Position numbers and translations under genes: made by a program. DNA of 64,000 nt from assembly GCF_038024035.1 (NCBI RefSeq), contig NZ_CP150664.1, positions 1,984,001 through 2,048,000 of the forward strand, given 5' to 3'. This DNA is from Polaribacter pacificus. GTDB taxonomy: Bacteria > Bacteroidota > Bacteroidia > Flavobacteriales > Flavobacteriaceae. This document shows positions 59,368 to 64,000 of this stretch, in pieces (positions within the stretch are counted from its first letter, which is position 1; each line of letters starts with the position of its first letter). Under the pieces are notes generated by a model. That model was not told the DNA's origin. It ran no database searches and saw nothing but the letters and a program-made list of their open reading frames with translations.

Positions 59368-60465
59368 ATGAAAAACAGTATCCTAATTTTATGCATCCTA
59401 TTTTGTTTAGCATCTTGTAAAAAACAACCAGACACTTATCTAATTGAAGCAAAGATTTCAGGTATAAAAGACAGCACAAAAGTCTATTTATTTAATAGTC
59501 ATACATACAAAAATATAGACTCTACAATTATCGTAAACAATAAATTTAATTTTAAAGGAAAATTAAAAGACCCAACACCTGTGTCTATTAGCATCTCTAA
59601 ATACGATATTTATACTGGTTTTTGGTTAGAAAACAAAAAAATTAAGATCAGTGCTTCTAAAAAACAACTATTAGAAAAGGATATTGATTTTAATAAGATT
59701 ATTATAGGAAGCGAAACAAATAAAATTGCACTTCGTTATGATGAACTGTTAAAACCCTTAAGGGATAGACAAAGAAAAGCGTATATAAAATTTAGTAAAA
59801 ATCTTATTTCTGAAGAAGAGTATAAAGAGTATAGAGATTCAACTACAAATATCTCAATAAAATTTCTATTTGAGAATCCTAATAATTATTTCTCTTTATC
59901 TAATATTTATGATTACAGGACTGATTTAAAAAAAGAAAAACTAGAAGAATACTTTAGTCAACTTCCTATAGAACTAAAAAACTCTAGTTATGGAAAGTTG
60001 TTAGATGATTTTATACATATAAAACCTGTAAAAGAAGGCGATTATTTTGTAGATATTATCGGAAAAAACTTAAACGATGAAGAAGTAAAGTTAAGTGATT
60101 TTAAAGGTAAAATTATCTTACTAGATTTTTGGGCAGGTTGGTGCTCTCCATGTATCAAGCAAATGGAAGAAGAATTCCCTCAGTTAATAGAAAAATACAA
60201 AGACAAAAATTTTCAGATTGTAAGTTATTCATTTGATCATGACAAAAAATTATGGAAAGATGCAAGTGATAAATTAGAAATAAGTTGGTCAAATTTTTCT
60301 AAACTTACTAAAATAAATAATGATCCAGTAGCCCTACAGTATGGTTTGTCTATAACAATACCTACTTCTTTTATTATTGGTGCTGACGGAAAAATATTAA
60401 AACGCGTAGAATATGATGATGATCTAGAAAAAGAACTGGATAAAGTATTTGCAAAAAAAGAATAA
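59368..60465 (+). CDS. TlpA-family lipoprotein with DUF4369-like N-terminus
   Basis: 365 residues. Lipobox L-A-S-C (Cys17). The N-terminal beta domain (TYLIEAKISGIKDSTKVYLFN and later SISISKYDIYTGFWLENKKIKISA) is of the DUF4369 type; the C-terminal thioredoxin domain has LLDFWAGWCSPCIKQMEEEFP (CxxC) and cis-Pro in ITIPTSFIIGADG. This is the common Bacteroidota TlpA architecture, unlike cassettes 1 and 2, so it may reduce or recycle the other two or act on the same peptides. No peptide gene follows it. Confidence 0.9.
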   Translation: MKNSILILCILFCLASCKKQPDTYLIEAKISGIKDSTKVYLFNSHTYKNIDSTIIVNNKFNFKGKLKDPTPVSISISKYDIYTGFWLENKKIKISASKKQLLEKDIDFNKIIIGSETNKIALRYDELLKPLRDRQRKAYIKFSKNLISEEEYKEYRDSTTNISIKFLFENPNNYFSLSNIYDYRTDLKKEKLEEYFSQLPIELKNSSYGKLLDDFIHIKPVKEGDYFVDIIGKNLNDEEVKLSDFKGKIILLDFWAGWCSPCIKQMEEEFPQLIEKYKDKNFQIVSYSFDHDKKLWKDASDKLEISWSNFSKLTKINNDPVALQYGLSITIPTSFIIGADGKILKRVEYDDDLEKELDKVFAKKE

Positions 60466-60492
60466 CTATAATTTAGTTGAGTCAATCAATTT

Positions 60493-61494
60493 TTATAAAA
60501 AATCTGGAATCACTGTATCCCCAAACTTTTCATATACCTCGTCAAAGGCAGCAAACACATCACTGGCATCATCAGAAGTGACCATTTTCATACGGTATTC
60601 TTTAAAATGAGGAATGCCTTTAAAATAGTTGGTGTAGTGTCTTCTGGTTTCTAAAACGCCCAGAGTTTCACCTTTCCAATCGATGGCCATTTGCAAATGT
60701 CTGCGAGCAATTTCTACACGCTCTGCAATACTCGGAGAAGGCAAGTGTTCTCCTGTTTTAAAAAAGTGCTTTACCTGATTAAAAAACCAAGGAGATCCTA
60801 TAGAAGCTCTCCCAATCATGGCTCCATCTAAACCGTACACATCACGCATTTCCATAGCTCTTTCTGGCGTGGTAACATCACCGTTTCCAAAAACAGGAAT
60901 GTGCATACGTTGGTTGTTTTTTACTTCGGCAATAGGTTTCCAGTTGGCATCACCTTTGTACATCTGCGCACGGGTTCTTCCATGGATAGAAATGGCTTTA
61001 CAACCCACATCTTGTAAGCGTTCTGCAACTTCAACAATCCTGATAGAATCCTCATCCCAGCCCAAACGGGTTTTTACGGTGATGGGCAGGTTGGTGTGCT
61101 TTGCCATGGCTTCTGTTAGAGAAACCATCAAGTCGATGTCTTTTAAAATCCCTGCACCAGCACCTTTAGAGACCACTTTTTTTACAGGGCAGCCAAAATT
61201 AATATCAATAATGTCTGGCTTTGATTTTTCTACGATTTCTACGGTTCTAAGCATGGATTCTAAATTGGCTCCAAATATTTGAATGCCAACAGGGCGTTCT
61301 TTTTCGTAGATGTCTAATTTCATGACGCTTTTAGCAGCATCTCTAATCAAACCTTCCGAAGAAATAAACTCGGTATACACCACATCTGCACCTTGTTCTT
61401 TACACAAAGCTCTAAACGGAGGGTCACTCACGTCTTCCATAGGTGCTAAGAGCAAAGGGAAATCATTTAATTCTATGTCGCCAATTTTAACCAT
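60493..61494 (-). CDS. dusB: tRNA-dihydrouridine synthase
   Basis: 333 residues, FMN-binding TIM barrel: LAPMEDVSDPPFRALCKEQGADVVYTEFIS at the start, DINFGCPVKKVVSKGAGAGI with the catalytic Cys, and ISIHGRTRAQMYKG with the NGDV segment for phosphate. DusB reduces uridines in the tRNA D loop. The start ATG at 61494 lies only 4 nt from a TATTTTTG box. Confidence 0.95.
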   Translation of the reverse strand: MVKIGDIELNDFPLLLAPMEDVSDPPFRALCKEQGADVVYTEFISSEGLIRDAAKSVMKLDIYEKERPVGIQIFGANLESMLRTVEIVEKSKPDIIDINFGCPVKKVVSKGAGAGILKDIDLMVSLTEAMAKHTNLPITVKTRLGWDEDSIRIVEVAERLQDVGCKAISIHGRTRAQMYKGDANWKPIAEVKNNQRMHIPVFGNGDVTTPERAMEMRDVYGLDGAMIGRASIGSPWFFNQVKHFFKTGEHLPSPSIAERVEIARRHLQMAIDWKGETLGVLETRRHYTNYFKGIPHFKEYRMKMVTSDDASDVFAAFDEVYEKFGDTVIPDFL

Positions 61495-61498
61495 TGCG

Positions 61499-61506
61499 CA
61501 AAAATA
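61499..61506 (-). promoter_or_regulatory. -7 box of dusB, implying a leaderless mRNA
   Basis: TATTTTTG on the minus strand with 4 nt to the ATG, the same geometry as rbfA. No -33 TTTG at standard spacing. Confidence 0.45.
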
Positions 61507-61519
61507 CTTATTTTATCTT

Positions 61520-61553
61520 AAAAAAAAGACCTGCTAGATCATTTCTAACAGGC
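61520..61553 (-). terminator. Terminator of the M28 peptidase gene
   Basis: On the minus strand, CCTGTTAG, loop AAATGAT, CTAGCAGG (one G-T pair) and a T-run; it lies directly upstream of the dusB promoter. Confidence 0.8.
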
Positions 61554-61577
61554 CTATGGTAGTGTGCTAAATTAAGT

Positions 61578-62801
61578 TTAGAACTCAATTGTTAAGCTTA
61601 CTTCTTTGCCATTTCTATTTACGACGATTGTTTTTTTATCACCTTCTTTGGTTTTTGCAAGTGCTTTCATATAGCCCATCATATCTGTAATTTTTTCACC
61701 ATCAAATTTTACAAGAACATCTCCCTTTTTAACGCCTGCTTTTTTCGCTGGTTTTCCTTCACTAACTCCATCAATTTTCATTCCCTTTCCATCATACATA
61801 TAATCAGGAACGACCCCCATACTAACTTTATAACGAGGTGTTTCTTCACTTTCATTTTTAGTGGTTCTAAAAGCCAGTTTTCCATTGTCATTTAGATCGC
61901 CAATAATGTTGTAGATATAAGATCCAATGGTTCTCATACCCTTGTAGTTTAATTTGTCTGCATCATCTCCTGGCTTGTGATAATCTTCGTGTTGTCCGGT
62001 AAAGAAATGCAAGACAGGGATGTCTGCCAAATAGAAACTGGTGTGGTCACTTGGCCCAATACCTGATTCTTTTTGAATCAATTTAAAATTGTCGTTATGC
62101 GATTTTAATACCTGCTTAAAAATAGGAGAGGTTCCAGTTCCGTATACTGCAAGAGCACTGTCTTGCTTTAAACGGCCCACCATGTCCATATTAATCATAT
62201 AATTTACCTTTTTAAGATCTATGGTTGGGTTTTTTACAAAGTAGTTAGACCCTAACAAACCCATTTCTTCACCAGAAAAGGCCATAAAGAGGTAATTGTT
62301 GTTTTTGTGATTTCCTTTTAATTTTTCAATTAAATTTAGCATCACTGCCACACCACTTGCATTGTCATCAGCTCCATTATGAATGGCTTTGATAGAATCT
62401 CTATACAAAGAACCATCACCTCCATACCCTAGGTGATCAAAGTGTGCTCCAATAACAATGGTGTTTTCGGCCTTGTTGTCTAAATACCCAACAACATTGG
62501 TTCCTGTAATGGTGCCATCTGCATTTTCGGTAAATTTAATTTCTTCGTGTGGATGTGTCTTAGGTTTAAAACTAAAAGCTTGTAAAAAGCCATCAGTCCC
62601 TTTTCCTTCTAGACCTAAATCTTTAAAACGCTTTTGAATGTATTCAACGGCCTTTTTTTCGCCGTCGGTTCCGGTTTGTCTTCCTTCTAATGCATCAGAA
62701 GCTAAAAAGTTGGCATCGCTTTCTATGCTAACTTTTTGCTTGTTTTCTTGTTTGCAAGAAATTACAAGAGATAAAAAGAGTAAAAATAGAATGTTTCTCA
62801 T
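61578..62801 (-). CDS. M28 family zinc aminopeptidase lipoprotein with PDZ domain
   Basis: 407 residues. Lipobox V-I-S-C (Cys16). Zinc ligands: GAHFDHLG (His), GADDNASG (bridging Asp), FSGEEMGLLGS (catalytic and ligand Glu), then the Asp in INMDMVGRL and the His in PSDHTSFY. A C-terminal PDZ domain (about 320-405) includes EGKPAKKAGVKKGDVLVKFDGEKI. Probably a periplasmic aminopeptidase. The gene is divergent from the PD40 lipoprotein gene. Confidence 0.93.
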   Translation of the reverse strand: MRNILFLLFLSLVISCKQENKQKVSIESDANFLASDALEGRQTGTDGEKKAVEYIQKRFKDLGLEGKGTDGFLQAFSFKPKTHPHEEIKFTENADGTITGTNVVGYLDNKAENTIVIGAHFDHLGYGGDGSLYRDSIKAIHNGADDNASGVAVMLNLIEKLKGNHKNNNYLFMAFSGEEMGLLGSNYFVKNPTIDLKKVNYMINMDMVGRLKQDSALAVYGTGTSPIFKQVLKSHNDNFKLIQKESGIGPSDHTSFYLADIPVLHFFTGQHEDYHKPGDDADKLNYKGMRTIGSYIYNIIGDLNDNGKLAFRTTKNESEETPRYKVSMGVVPDYMYDGKGMKIDGVSEGKPAKKAGVKKGDVLVKFDGEKITDMMGYMKALAKTKEGDKKTIVVNRNGKEVSLTIEF

Positions 62802-62865
62802 GAGATAATATTATTTTTGTCAAAATTAAAGAATTATTACCATAATACTGAATAGATTTCAAAAA

Positions 62866-63972
62866 ATGAAAATACGAATCATCATTATCGCCCTGTGTAG
62901 TTTAAGTGTTATTGCATGTAAAACAGATAAAAAATCGAAAACAGATGCTGCTTCTGGAGCTACAAAAAAATGGGTAGATACCCTTATATACCCAGAAGAG
63001 GTTCACTTTAAATCCATCAAGCAAATTACCTTTGGAGGAGATAATGCAGAGGCGTATTGGAGTTTTGACGATGAGCAAATTATTTTTCAATCTAACAATA
63101 CCAATTGGGGAGTTAACTGTGATCAGATGTTTTTAATGAATGTTGATGAAACATTTAAAGATAGCAAGCCACCGATGATTTCTACTGGTTTAGGAAGAAC
63201 CACCTGTGCTTATTTCTTGCCAGACAACAAACACTTTGTGTATGGTTCTACCCATTTAGGAGGCAATGAATGTCCACCAGCACCTTTGAGAAGAGAGGGT
63301 AAATACGTGTGGCCAATCTATGAAAGCTATGATATTTTTGTAGCAGATTTAAATGGAAACATCACAAAACAATTAACTAATGAACCGGGCTATGATGCAG
63401 AGGCAACTGTATCTCCTAAAGGGGATAAAATTGTGTTTACCTCAATGAGAACAGGTGATTTGGAATTGTTTACGATGAATATTGATGGTACAGATGTAAA
63501 GCAGATTACCACTGAGCTAGGGTATGATGGAGGTGCTTTTTTCTCACCAGACGGAAGCAAGCTAATTTTCCGTTCTTCGAGACCAAAAACTCCCGAAGAG
63601 ATTAAAGAATACAAAGATTTATTAAAAGAAGGTCTGGTAATGCCAACAGAGATGGAATTGTACATTTGTAATGCTGATGGTTCTGATCTTAGACAGCTAA
63701 CAGACCTTGGAAATGCCAACTGGAGTCCATTTTTTCATCCTTCTGGAGAGAAAATTTTATTCTCTTCAAACTTTGAATCTGAAAGAGGTTTTCCGTTTAA
63801 CTTATACATGATAGACCTTGATGGTAAAAACTTAAAACGCATTACTCATGGTGAAACTTTTGATGCGTTCCCAGTATTTTCTAACGACGGAAAAAAATTG
63901 ATTTTTTCTTCGAACAGAAATAATGGAGGAGGGCATGATACCAATCTGTTTATTGCAGAATGGCAAGACTAG
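62866..63972 (+). CDS. PD40 (TolB-like) beta-propeller lipoprotein
   Basis: 368 residues, lipobox V-I-A-C (about Cys18). At least five PD40 repeats are visible: EAYWSFDDEQIIFQS, EATVSPKGDKIVFTSM, GAFFSPDGSKLIFRSS, NWSPFFHPSGEKILFSS and DAFPVFSNDGKKLIFSS. The fold is like the TolB/WD40-like propeller, probably binding another periplasmic protein or a peptide. The stop is at 63970, so the gene is complete. No further gene fits in the last 28 bases. Confidence 0.9.
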   Translation: MKIRIIIIALCSLSVIACKTDKKSKTDAASGATKKWVDTLIYPEEVHFKSIKQITFGGDNAEAYWSFDDEQIIFQSNNTNWGVNCDQMFLMNVDETFKDSKPPMISTGLGRTTCAYFLPDNKHFVYGSTHLGGNECPPAPLRREGKYVWPIYESYDIFVADLNGNITKQLTNEPGYDAEATVSPKGDKIVFTSMRTGDLELFTMNIDGTDVKQITTELGYDGGAFFSPDGSKLIFRSSRPKTPEEIKEYKDLLKEGLVMPTEMELYICNADGSDLRQLTDLGNANWSPFFHPSGEKILFSSNFESERGFPFNLYMIDLDGKNLKRITHGETFDAFPVFSNDGKKLIFSSNRNNGGGHDTNLFIAEWQD

Positions 63973-64000
63973 TTTACTAGATTTTTCAATACAAATTTGA

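Noticed and set aside
1..64000. CRISPR arrays, prophage or insertion sequences
   Set aside because: No spaced direct repeats, transposase, integrase or phage structural genes were found; the only long direct repeat is the TlpA/leader duplication.

Overview
The window reads as a chromosomal segment of a marine-type flavobacterium (Bacteroidota, Flavobacteriaceae). Evidence: low G+C; promoters with a TAnnTTTG -7 box and sometimes a TTTG -33 box about 19 nt upstream; hardly any Shine-Dalgarno sequences; many proteins typical of this family (gliding protein RemB, GLPGLI protein, PID-CTERM-type tail, SDR-type threonine dehydrogenase, DUF3098, PiT with a fused PhoU-like tail). No ribosomal RNA, CRISPR array, phage or transposase was found.

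Layout. 0-1.7 kb: 3' end of remB, a possible small RNA, and tRNA-Leu/tRNA-Gly with a broken tRNA-Gly copy carrying a perfect GC-rich palindrome. 1.7-6.7 kb: cytochrome c oxidase assembly and subunit operon (ctaB, two subunit III genes, subunit IV, a cysteine-free Sco-like protein, Sco, DUF420/CtaM-like, a small CxxC membrane protein). 7-21.8 kb: TolC, beta-lactamase-fold hydrolase, tsaB, MscS channel, DUF255 protein, divergent phosphate porin/PiT pair, PIF1-like helicase, bile-acid-type symporter. 22-33.8 kb: sucAB, tRNA-Asn, Lrp regulator, fabH-accB-accC, DUF177-rpmF, pdxA, ribE, a 58-residue PID-CTERM-type protein, tRNA-Met(CAT), polyprenyl synthase. 34-40.6 kb: TetR-TolC-adaptor-RND efflux operon with a probable TetR operator. 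40.6-49.4 kb: recX, two lipoproteins, threonine dehydrogenase, thioredoxin-like protein, ftsX-DUF3098-uppP-truB operon, methylmalonyl-CoA epimerase, rbfA, LolC/E-like permease.

49.4-60.5 kb is the accessory part. It has two small secreted cysteine-pair proteins, a GLPGLI protein with an outer-membrane barrel, and a subtilase lipoprotein bracketed by two copies of the barrel gene's 3' end. Then comes the most unusual locus: two tandem cassettes, each a 468-residue TlpA-like thioredoxin lipoprotein followed by a short precursor with the same 23-residue double-glycine leader but a quite different cysteine-rich core (4 and 6 Cys). A third TlpA-type lipoprotein follows. The two cassettes are almost identical from the middle of the TlpA gene through the leader and differ elsewhere, as if leader and thioredoxin domain were constant parts and the N-terminal domain and core peptide variable parts. 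I infer a secreted disulfide-containing peptide system with its own periplasmic oxidoreductases; no leader peptidase/exporter is in the window.

60.5-64 kb returns to ordinary genes: dusB, an M28 peptidase with a PDZ domain, and a TolB-like PD40 lipoprotein.
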